Shown: positions 16,923 through 24,134 of the stretch, in pieces | Layout of the letters: every line of letters begins with the position of its first letter | Position numbering within the stretch: the stretch's first letter is position 1 | Source: Paludibacter sp. | Lineage (GTDB): Bacteria; Bacteroidota; Bacteroidia; Bacteroidales; Paludibacteraceae | DNA: 39,325 nucleotides | Assembly (NCBI GenBank): GCA_010365115.1 | Contig: JAAFGX010000033.1 | Span: 1-39,325, forward strand | Direction: 5' to 3' | Program-made: the position numbers and the translations under genes | The notes under the pieces: generated by a model | Seen by the model: the letters and a program-made list of their open reading frames with translations, nothing else | The model's database searches: none | Told to the model about the DNA's origin: nothing

Positions 16923-19094
16923 ATGTTAGAAATTAATAATAATTTACTTGATGGTTTAAATCCAAAACAAAAAGCTTCAGTTCTTTCTGAAGTAAAAAGA
17001 GTACTTGTGCTTGCTGGAGCTGGTTCTGGAAAAACAAAAACTGTAATTTCCAAGCTTCTATATTTAGTTGCAGAAAAAGAAGTTAAGCCTTCTTCTATTT
17101 TAGCAATTACATTTACAAAAAATGCCGCAAACGAAATGATTGATAGATTAATTATTTCTAGTGATGTTACAAATACATACGAACATTATATTCAAAATAA
17201 AACTACAACTAATTTCCAAAAAGAAGCTGAAAGAAGAAAAAGAGTTGTAGAACAACCATGGATTTCAAATTTAACAATTAGGACTTTTCACTCTTTGTGT
17301 TATAAAATTCTTCGTGATAATGGTAATCCTGTTTTCGATAATAAATTTAAATTAATTACTGATAATTCTTCCGATGAAGCAGATTTAAAAGCTAAAGATA
17401 TTCTTGCTAATGAAAAACCAAAAGATATTATTAGTAAAATATTAATTATTGCCTGTAAAGACCGAGATTATATTTTAAAGCTAAAGCGATATATTTTAGA
17501 TTATTATGTTGAAAAGGTTAACATAGATAAGGAAATGAAGAATTACACTAACTATGGACAAATAACTTATACTACTTTGAAAGGTGAAACTGTAAAATCA
17601 AAATCAGAACGTGACATTGCAGATTGGTTGTATAGACATAATATTAAATATATTTATGAAAAGGTCACTAATTTCAAAGACTTTAATTTTAAACCTGACT
17701 TTTTTATACCGCAAGCCAATCTTTATCTAGAACATGTTACAGATAAAAGCTATAAGATGGCAGATAAAGAAAGACAGTTTATAGAAGGTGGTAAAAACTG
17801 TGTCGTGACTTACGAATCTATAATGAATAACTCAATACTTTTCAATTTAGCAATGGAAAGAATTGTAAAAGGTAAAATTTCTGAAACAATAACTGAAGGT
17901 GTTTCTTTAAATTATGAAGAAGAGTTTAATCGATACCATAACAAAATAGATGAGTTTTTAAAAACGGTTATGCGTTTACAATCTATGATTAAAGGTGAAG
18001 ATATTGAAGCTTCAAGTTTGTTAGAGAAATCATTAAAAAGTGAACATGAAAGAATAAGGATTTTTTATGAACTTGCAATTCCAATTATTGAAGAATACAA
18101 AAGATATTGTACTAATAAATCTTATGTTGATTTTGATGATTTAATAATTTTGACTGTAAAACTATTAAAAGATAACGATGACATAAGAGAATTATACAGC
18201 AGTAAGTATAAATATTTAATGGTTGATGAATTTCAAGATGTAAATGGTTTGCAAATGAAATTTTTAGATTTATTATTGAAGCCTGATAATCAATTATTTT
18301 GTGTTGGAGATGACTGGCAAAGCATATATGGTTTCAGAGGTTCTAATGTAGATTATATTGTGAATTTTCAAAAACATTATAATGATGGTGAAATCCATAA
18401 GTTAGATGTAAATTACAGGAGTACACAGACGATTGTTGGAGCAAGTAACGAAGTTATAAAGCATAACAAAAACCAAATAAGCAAAGATGTTAGAGCATTT
18501 AATGAAATGCCTAGTAAAATTCAAATTTATAGAGCTAAAAATAAAGATGAAGATGGTATTGAATTTTTTATAGACAAAGTGCGACAACTTTACGATGCAG
18601 GTTTAGGTAAAGAAGATATTCTTGTTTTGTATAGAAGGTCTAAAATGTTTAGTCCATATCTTGACGCTTTAAAAGAGAATAGACTTTTTGTTTCTGCAAA
18701 AACCATTCATGCTTCAAAAGGATTAGAAGCAAAAGCCGTTTTTATAATAGGATTAACAGAAGGCAATGGTGGGTTTCCAGATATTTGGTTAGATGATGCC
18801 ATATTTAGAGTTGTAAAAGATATAAAATATGATATTCTATTAGAAGAAGAACGACGCTTATTCTATGTTGCTATAACCAGAGCAAAAGATGAATTGTTTT
18901 TAATTACTGAATTAGGAAATGAGTCTTCATTTATGGATGAAATTCCAGAACATTTCTACAATGTCAATAAGCCATTTTTTAAAAGTTCAGTTGAAACAAC
19001 TATTTTATGTGACAAATGTAAGGTAAAGATTAATAAGTCAGATAAATTTTGTAGAAATTGTGGAATCAAACTAACTACAATTAATTTGAATTAA
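16923..19094 (+). CDS. UvrD/Rep-type SF1 helicase with inserted nuclease-like segment and zinc ribbon
   Basis: The 723-aa protein has a Q-motif LNPKQ, Walker A AGAGSGKT (31-38), motif Ia AITFTKNAANEM, motif II MVDEFQDVNGLQ, motif III GDDWQSIYGFRG, motif IV NYRSTQT, motif V TIHASKGLEAKAVF and motif VI RRLFYVAITRAKDEL. Between motifs Ia and II (about 220-295) is SERDIADWLYRHNIKYIYEK, then FKPDFFIP..NLYLEHV, resembling the PD-(D/E)xK-like insert of some HelIV-type helicases. The C-terminus has CDKC...CRNCG, a zinc ribbon. It should unwind DNA 3'-5'; the insert may cut or bind it. Neighbours are RNase H and an HNH nuclease. Confidence 0.88.
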   Translation: MLEINNNLLDGLNPKQKASVLSEVKRVLVLAGAGSGKTKTVISKLLYLVAEKEVKPSSILAITFTKNAANEMIDRLIISSDVTNTYEHYIQNKTTTNFQKEAERRKRVVEQPWISNLTIRTFHSLCYKILRDNGNPVFDNKFKLITDNSSDEADLKAKDILANEKPKDIISKILIIACKDRDYILKLKRYILDYYVEKVNIDKEMKNYTNYGQITYTTLKGETVKSKSERDIADWLYRHNIKYIYEKVTNFKDFNFKPDFFIPQANLYLEHVTDKSYKMADKERQFIEGGKNCVVTYESIMNNSILFNLAMERIVKGKISETITEGVSLNYEEEFNRYHNKIDEFLKTVMRLQSMIKGEDIEASSLLEKSLKSEHERIRIFYELAIPIIEEYKRYCTNKSYVDFDDLIILTVKLLKDNDDIRELYSSKYKYLMVDEFQDVNGLQMKFLDLLLKPDNQLFCVGDDWQSIYGFRGSNVDYIVNFQKHYNDGEIHKLDVNYRSTQTIVGASNEVIKHNKNQISKDVRAFNEMPSKIQIYRAKNKDEDGIEFFIDKVRQLYDAGLGKEDILVLYRRSKMFSPYLDALKENRLFVSAKTIHASKGLEAKAVFIIGLTEGNGGFPDIWLDDAIFRVVKDIKYDILLEEERRLFYVAITRAKDELFLITELGNESSFMDEIPEHFYNVNKPFFKSSVETTILCDKCKVKINKSDKFCRNCGIKLTTINLN

Positions 19095-19113
19095 TAGAAT
19101 AAATATAACGTTA

Positions 19114-20178
19114 ATGAATCTACCAGCTTCAAATAGCTTATCAACCAATAAATTAGCATCTTCATTTGCTAATACTTCTGCAACGTATAAATTTTATTGG
19201 TTAATTGCGATTATCGAATTGGTTGAAAATGGTCAAACCAAAATTAAGAAAAGAGATATTTTTTCGAGAATGATTAGTAATTCTTGGTACACTGTAAACT
19301 ATTTTCACGTTTCATTTGGAAAGCAAGATTTAATTCAAAATGCTGTTGAAGATATTTTAAAATTTGAAAGTTTAGCAATCGATATCAAAAAAGATAATCT
19401 GATTTCAATTTTAGAAAATTCTAATAAAGTTGAAACAAAAAAATCACTTGAACATTTTAACCTGAATGTACCACATTGGTTTTTATCGCCTTGGTTTCCT
19501 AAACTGAAAGACGAAAGCAATTCAAATTATAAAAAAAGAATTTACACATCTTCTCAAAATTTTGAGAATAATTGTCTTTATGGTTTACATGATGAATTCA
19601 TTGAAATAAATCCAGAATGGATTAATTATTTAAAATCAAACGCAAAAATTCTTAAAGATTTCTGTTACTGGAATTTATCTTTGTTTCTACAAACAAGAAA
19701 TCCAAATGTTCCAGATATACCAAATAAATTAATTAAACCAGCACTTAGAAATGGTTTAACGAAACAAACAAATGAGTATTGGAAAATTGTTTTTAAGGAA
19801 TTAGGTTTTATAGAATGTATTTTTACTGATACAAAATTATATTTCGATGAAAAGAATTTTGCTATTGACCACTTTATTCCACATGCTTTTGTTTCTCACG
19901 ATTTAATATGGAATTTAATCCCGATTGAAAAAAGTAAAAATTCTTCTAAAAGTGACAATCTACCTATTTTCGACAAGCATTTTGACAAATTTTATGATTT
20001 ACAAAAAGTAGCTTTTGAGATTAACAAACATCATAACTCGAAAAGTAAATATATGGATGAATATCTTTCTATTTTTCCAAATATTGATAGCTTTGAAAAA
20101 GAAAAATTTTCAAATACAATACAGCCATTAATAACAATTGCTAGTAATAACGGTTTTTTGTTTATGAAAAATGAATAA
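19114..20178 (+). CDS. HNH-type endonuclease-like protein
   Basis: The 354-aa protein has an N-terminal helical region (TYKFYWLIAIIELVENGQ, KKRDIFSRMISNSWYTVNYF) typical of HNH-containing defence proteins. It then has a C-terminal HNH core: IECIFTDTKLYFDEKNFAID, His253 in AIDHFIPHAFVSHD, Asn267 in IWNLIPI, and NSSKSDNLP as the last helix. The Zn-binding cysteines of classical HNH are not evident. It lies 19 bases after the helicase gene and overlaps the next gene by 8 bases, so it is part of one operon. Likely a DNA (or RNA) nuclease; substrate unknown. Confidence 0.8.
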   Translation: MNLPASNSLSTNKLASSFANTSATYKFYWLIAIIELVENGQTKIKKRDIFSRMISNSWYTVNYFHVSFGKQDLIQNAVEDILKFESLAIDIKKDNLISILENSNKVETKKSLEHFNLNVPHWFLSPWFPKLKDESNSNYKKRIYTSSQNFENNCLYGLHDEFIEINPEWINYLKSNAKILKDFCYWNLSLFLQTRNPNVPDIPNKLIKPALRNGLTKQTNEYWKIVFKELGFIECIFTDTKLYFDEKNFAIDHFIPHAFVSHDLIWNLIPIEKSKNSSKSDNLPIFDKHFDKFYDLQKVAFEINKHHNSKSKYMDEYLSIFPNIDSFEKEKFSNTIQPLITIASNNGFLFMKNE

Positions 20179-21031
20179 TCAAAATTCAAATAGTCATTTG
20201 ACAGCAATTGAAAGAACTTCACTTTCATATCCAGCTAGAATTGTTTTAAATCAAAAGAAAATTATTGGTAAAGTTCTTGATTTTGGTTGTGGAATTGGAA
20301 AAGATGTTGAATTATTGAAATACAAAGGATTTGACATTATCGGATATGACCCATTTTATTTTCCAGAATTGCCAACAAATAAATTCGACACCATTTTTTG
20401 TTTTTATGTTCTAAATGTTTTGCTTCCCGAAGAACAAGCAGAAGTTTTAATGAACGTTTCAAATCTTCTTAAGCCAAATGGAAAAGCATATTTTGCTGTT
20501 CGAAGAGATATTCAATATGAAGGATTTAGAATTCATAAAATTCACAATAAAGAAACGTATCAATGTTTGATAAAATTGGCATATTTGTCCATTTACAAGA
20601 ATCAAAATTGCGAAATATACGAATACGAGCACTACACAACTTTAAACAAAGGAAACGTAGGTTTAAGTCCTTTTTTGATCGGAGATGAAACCAGAGAACT
20701 AATTGTTGAAACTGCAACTGTATTTTCATTTTACGATAAATTCCCAGTTTCAAAAGGTCACTCTTTAATTGTTCCAAAAAAATTAGTTTCAAATTATTTT
20801 GATTTAAGTTTAAAAGAGCAAACAGCTTGTTGGATTGTCGCAAATAAGGTGAAATCAATTTTACAAAAAAAGTTTAACCCTGATGGTTTTAATATTGGAA
20901 TAAATGTCAATGCAGAAGCTGGACAAACAATTTGGCATTCTCATATTCATATTATTCCAAGATATAAAGGAGATGTCGAAAATCCAAGAGGTGGAATTCG
21001 TGGAGTAATTCCCAATAAGAAAGAGTATTAA
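20171..21031 (+). CDS. SAM methyltransferase-HIT hydrolase fusion
   Basis: The 286-aa protein joins two domains. Residues ~30-165 are a class I methyltransferase: VLDFGCGIGKDVELLKYKGF (motif I), FDIIGYDPF, FDTIFCFYVLNVLLPEEQAE, LLKPNGKAYFAVRRD. Residues ~175-286 are a HIT-family hydrolase with the histidine triad HSHIHII (His256, 258, 260) followed by PRYKGDVENPRGGIRGVIP. HIT proteins hydrolyse nucleotide-phosphate bonds. A methyltransferase on the same chain could modify a nucleotide-linked substrate, but this is inference. It overlaps the HNH gene by 8 bases and is the last gene of the operon; its stop overlaps tail-to-tail with the interrupted gene 21028-23765. Confidence 0.85.
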   Translation: MNNQNSNSHLTAIERTSLSYPARIVLNQKKIIGKVLDFGCGIGKDVELLKYKGFDIIGYDPFYFPELPTNKFDTIFCFYVLNVLLPEEQAEVLMNVSNLLKPNGKAYFAVRRDIQYEGFRIHKIHNKETYQCLIKLAYLSIYKNQNCEIYEYEHYTTLNKGNVGLSPFLIGDETRELIVETATVFSFYDKFPVSKGHSLIVPKKLVSNYFDLSLKEQTACWIVANKVKSILQKKFNPDGFNIGINVNAEAGQTIWHSHIHIIPRYKGDVENPRGGIRGVIPNKKEY

Positions 21032-21268
21032 GATATTTTTATACCAAATGAATATTCTGCTAATTCGCGCAATTCAATTATTTTATTTTTCCTTGCTATA
21101 ATTTTATTAGTTTCAGTTTCTACAATGTTTAAATAATCGATATTATCGATAATAACTGCTTTACTTTTCTTTATAAATTCTCTATGTTTTTCGATTCTAA
21201 AATTTATAGAGTTTTTAATTTCATCGACAATTACTGCATTTTTATCAGCAGTAAAAATTTTAAAATTA

Positions 21269-21308
21269 TTTTCAATGTATCCACCCGAGCAACTACGTAT
21301 TGTTTAGT
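21269..21308 (+). repeat. IS66 left target duplication and inverted repeat
   Basis: TTTTCAAT (21269-21276) is followed by the IS end GTATCCACCCGAGCAAC. The same 8 bases recur at 23734-23741, just outside the other end. Confidence 0.85.
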
Positions 21309-21337
21309 TCAATAAGATTATTGATAGGAGCGTAATT

Positions 21338-22993
21338 TTACAATGGTGTAGATTCGGCCAGCTGCTTGTAATTGTGGGGATACAGGTCTGTAATATTCTT
21401 GTGGTTTATAGATTGGATATTTTCAAGGGTATATTTTAGCCACTCAAAAGGATTTACGTTATGCTTTTTGCAGTTAGTAAAAAAGGTATAGGCCATAGCC
21501 GCTCTTTGAGCAGCATCGTGCGATCCAGCAAAAAGATAATTCTTTCTACCAATGGCCACTGGTCTGATTGCATTTTCCACCAGATTGTTATCTATTTGCA
21601 AGTTACCATCTAGTAGGTATGCCGATAAATTATCCCATCTTGTTTGAGAGTATGCAAGGGCTTTGCCAATTTGGCTTTTTGGTAGAGTTAGTTTGATTTG
21701 TAAAAACATCCACTTGCCTAGTTCGTTTATAATAGGTAAGCTTTGTTGAAGCCTCAGCTCTTTGATTTGCTCAGGTCTAAGGCTTTGTTCTTTTGCTTTG
21801 CGCTCCACCGCATATAGCTTTTGTATTTCAACTAAAGCATGTTGTGCTTTTTGCTTGTCATTATCTAATGCTCTTTCAAATTCTCGCCTAGCATGTGCCC
21901 AACAGCCAAGATGAGTAATATCTGATTTTTTTCCATAAGCTTTGTAGCCTGCGTATCCGTCTGTTTGCAAGTAACCTTTAAAGTTTTGCAAAACAGGTAG
22001 TGCAGCGCTACTTGCACGAGTAGGGCTGTAATTGAACATCACAAGCTTGGATATTGGGGCATGATACACCCAATAATAACCCAGATGTGTTTTGTCTTTT
22101 TTCTTGTCGTCTAAAACCTTGATGGTGGTTTCATCCACTTGAAGATAACCTTCATTTTTGATATCCATTACCAGCTTCTCGTACAAGGGTTTTAAAGCAT
22201 CCATGCTCTGAGCAGCCCAACCATCTATTGTAGAAGAAGCAATATCGATATCTTCTCTAGAGAACCGTTGCTTTTGACGATATAGCGGAAGGTGATCCAC
22301 ATATTTATCTACTAGGATAGTGGCTAGCAGTCCTTCTGAGGGTATTCCTTTATCTATGATTCTTTCGGGTAAATCCCCGATGGATATCTTAGTATTATCT
22401 TTATCCTTAGTGGCGTATTTGTATCGGATGTATCTTTTGATTTTAAAGTGTCCCGGAACATAATCAAGTACATCTGTAGTTTCTTTGCCAATGCAAACCT
22501 GATCCGACAAATCTCCTTCAGGATAAATCTCGATTTCTTCAACTGGTAAATGATCCGGAAGTTTAGCCCTGCCTGGATGTTTCTTTTTAGAACAAGAATA
22601 AGTGATTTCTTCTTTGATAACTTCTTCTTGTTCTTCAAGAAACTCTTGTTCTAGATCTAAAGGTAAAGTAGTTTGAGAAGGATCTTCAAAACGCTCTCGT
22701 TTTTGACCAAACTGCATACGGCGCAGTAATTCTACTAAACGTTGAAGTTCTTCAACTCGTTCTTCTAATTTAGAAGCTCTGTCTTCTAATTTAGAAGCTT
22801 TGTCTTCTAATTTAGAAGCTTTGTCTTCTAATTTATAAGCTCTACCTTCTAACACGGCTTCCTTTTTTTCATGCTTAACAAGTTTTTTATCTTGTTTGGA
22901 AATAGTTTTATCCAGCACAGAAATGTTTTTTTGAGCTTTAGTTAAAAGCTCAAAAAGTTCCTGTTTTGATACGTTTTCTAGGTCTATTTCCAT
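21338..22993 (-). CDS. tnpC: IS66 transposase TnpC
   Basis: The 551-aa protein is the catalytic DDE transposase of IS66. Visible blocks: an N-terminal coiled coil with four heptads (KLEDKAS type), QFGQKRERF, the zinc-binding-type segment near GRAKLPDHLP, the DDE core with LQVDETTIKVLDDKKK, LQTDGYAGYKAYG, the CWAHARREF motif and QIDNNLVENAIRPVAIGRKN (Glu of DDE), and a C-terminal FFTNCKKHNVNPFEWLKYTL tail. Length is normal for the family. It starts about 50 bases downstream of tnpB. Confidence 0.95.
   Translation of the reverse strand: MEIDLENVSKQELFELLTKAQKNISVLDKTISKQDKKLVKHEKKEAVLEGRAYKLEDKASKLEDKASKLEDRASKLEERVEELQRLVELLRRMQFGQKRERFEDPSQTTLPLDLEQEFLEEQEEVIKEEITYSCSKKKHPGRAKLPDHLPVEEIEIYPEGDLSDQVCIGKETTDVLDYVPGHFKIKRYIRYKYATKDKDNTKISIGDLPERIIDKGIPSEGLLATILVDKYVDHLPLYRQKQRFSREDIDIASSTIDGWAAQSMDALKPLYEKLVMDIKNEGYLQVDETTIKVLDDKKKDKTHLGYYWVYHAPISKLVMFNYSPTRASSAALPVLQNFKGYLQTDGYAGYKAYGKKSDITHLGCWAHARREFERALDNDKQKAQHALVEIQKLYAVERKAKEQSLRPEQIKELRLQQSLPIINELGKWMFLQIKLTLPKSQIGKALAYSQTRWDNLSAYLLDGNLQIDNNLVENAIRPVAIGRKNYLFAGSHDAAQRAAMAYTFFTNCKKHNVNPFEWLKYTLENIQSINHKNITDLYPHNYKQLAESTPL
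22761..22844 (-). repeat. Four 21-bp tandem repeats inside tnpC
   Basis: The unit TCTTCTAATTTAGAAGCTYTG (plus strand) is repeated at 22761, 22782, 22803 and 22824, the last copy with a few changes. It encodes coiled-coil heptads of the KLEDKAS type on the minus strand. Copy number can vary by slippage, changing coiled-coil length. Confidence 0.85.
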
Positions 22994-23042
22994 AGGCTAA
23001 ATATACGTCAAAATCCTATATTTACCAAGGCTTAGGGCTGTT

Positions 23043-23381
23043 TTATTCCAAAGAAAATCTTCTTTTTTTACTGCTTTTTATGATTTGAATTCCTTCGATC
23101 ATCAACACCAAATCACTCCAATTAATTTGCAATTTAGTACTGGTTGAACTAGCAAAAGTTCCTTGCTCTAAGCGCTTGTAATAAAGAACAAAACCACCGG
23201 ATTCCCAGTGTAAAAGTTTCATCTGATTATTATTGCGATTGATAAAAATGAACACTTCCCCACTATGTGCTACGCGTCCTAATTCATTGGCAACAAGACC
23301 ACACAAACCATTAAAGCTTTTGCGCATATCACAAACTTTGGGGTAGAGTAAAAAAGTATGTGAACTACTTAGGCTAAACAT
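23043..23381 (-). CDS. tnpB: IS66 accessory protein TnpB
   Basis: The 112-aa protein is the IS66 Orf2/TnpB family: FLLYPKVCDMRKSFNGLCGL, GEVFIFINRNNNQMKLLHWE, GGFVLYYKRLEQGTFA are the conserved blocks. It is needed for IS66 transposition, though its exact role is unclear. Its ATG shares a base with the tnpA stop, so the two are coupled. Confidence 0.94.
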   Translation of the reverse strand: MFSLSSSHTFLLYPKVCDMRKSFNGLCGLVANELGRVAHSGEVFIFINRNNNQMKLLHWESGGFVLYYKRLEQGTFASSTSTKLQINWSDLVLMIEGIQIIKSSKKRRFSLE

Positions 23382-23662
23382 TAATACAGGTTAACTAAAG
23401 CTGAAAGTTCACTTAAATTATCTGTATCAAGTCGCAGGATAACACCATTGGGGTATACGATTTCGTATTTGTTTTCTAAAGCAAAAACTGGTTTTTTTAG
23501 TGGTATAAAACCTCCGATTTGTACTTCTTCATTTTTGCTTTTTCGTATCCAATAGCTGAAGGTTCCTAATTTGATACCGGCTTGATCGCAAAACGTTTGT
23601 TGTGAAAGTCCACTTTGTTTCCAAGATTCAACTTGGAATAACATAAATTCTTTTCTGTCCAT
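23381..23662 (-). CDS. tnpA: IS66 accessory protein TnpA (HTH)
   Basis: The 93-aa protein has an N-terminal helix-turn-helix (LFQVESWKQSGLSQQTFCDQAGIKLGTFSYWIRK) and a beta C-terminal part ending VYPNGVILRLDTDNLSELSALV, as in IS66 TnpA. It is the first gene of the IS operon, 71 bases inside the right inverted repeat. Probably binds the IS ends. Confidence 0.92.
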   Translation of the reverse strand: MDRKEFMLFQVESWKQSGLSQQTFCDQAGIKLGTFSYWIRKSKNEEVQIGGFIPLKKPVFALENKYEIVYPNGVILRLDTDNLSELSALVNLY

Positions 23663-23711
23663 GTCTAAATTATTTAGAACAAAACTACTACCTTAGGTTA
23701 ATCTAAAAAAT

Positions 23712-23741
23712 ATGGGGTTCGTCGGGCGGATACTTTTCAAT
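23712..23741 (-). repeat. IS66 right inverted repeat and target duplication
   Basis: The right IS end, read inward on the minus strand from 23733, is GTATCCGCCCGACGAACC. TTTTCAAT at 23734-23741 duplicates 21269-21276. Confidence 0.85.
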
Positions 23742-23805
23742 GTCTATCAGACTTGTATCTTCCATATTTATATCTTTAAAAAGATTATTAAATTCCTGTG
23801 AATTG

Positions 23806-24012
23806 TTATTCAAATAATTGGTCTATTTCAATTTCAAATGCATTTGCAAGTTTATTCATAATTTCTAAGGAAACTTTTGTTTTGCCAGTTTCTATTTGAG
23901 AAATGTATGATTTATTTATCGATGCCAGATTTGCTAATTGTTCTTGAGAATATTTTTTTTGTTTTCTCAATTCTTTAATCTTTAATCCAAATATTATTTT
24001 AATATTTTCCAT
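23806..24012 (-). CDS. XRE-family regulator 2
   Basis: The 68-aa protein is one Cro/C1-type HTH domain: MENIKIIFGLKIKELRKQKK, YSQEQLANLASINKSYISQIE, TGKTKVSLEIMNKLANAFEI. It is a paralogue of the regulator at 31275-31487 (same length class and same MExIK..FG..(I/V)KELR opening). It lies downstream of dptH and upstream of the IS-split gene. ATTGTACA at 24033-24040, just before its start, also occurs in the operator-like region of the other regulator, so cross-regulation is possible. Confidence 0.9.
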   Translation of the reverse strand: MENIKIIFGLKIKELRKQKKYSQEQLANLASINKSYISQIETGKTKVSLEIMNKLANAFEIEIDQLFE

Positions 24013-24134
24013 ATTCTGATAAGTTAAACTTTATTGTACATTTTTAAAACGGTAATAATCTATTTTATAAATCAATTTAGTGATTTTTATTTTTTTTTAA
24101 TTTCTAATATTTAATAATTATCCAAAAGGTAAAA

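Larger units (their letters stand above)
21277..23733 (-). mobile_element. IS66-family insertion sequence, complete
   Basis: A 2457-bp element bounded by imperfect inverted repeats: left GTATCCACCCGAGCAACTAC, right (read inward) GTATCCGCCCGACGAACCCC, with further matches (TATTnTTTAG) inside. It is flanked by a perfect 8-bp duplication TTTTCAAT, the size typical of IS66. It carries the full gene set tnpA, tnpB and tnpC in order on the minus strand. All three frames are intact, so it may still be active and is probably a recent insertion. Confidence 0.93.
21028..23765 (-). pseudogene. Small gene split by the IS66 element
   Basis: Joining 23765-23742 to 21276-21028, which removes the IS and one copy of the 8-bp duplication, restores an open frame of 90 codons on the minus strand. 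It starts MEDTSLIDIENNFKIF, has a Lys/Glu-rich middle and ends ELAEYSFGIKIS. The frame is also open upstream to a TTG near the end of the XRE gene 23806-24012, so the real start could be earlier. It lies 40 bases after that regulator and is probably its operon partner. No family recognised. The product is now cut after about 10 codons. Confidence 0.72.

Noticed and set aside
22354..22638. 94-codon frame inside IS66 tnpC
   Set aside because: It overlaps a well-recognised transposase in another frame and is Lys/Ile-rich with no family features.
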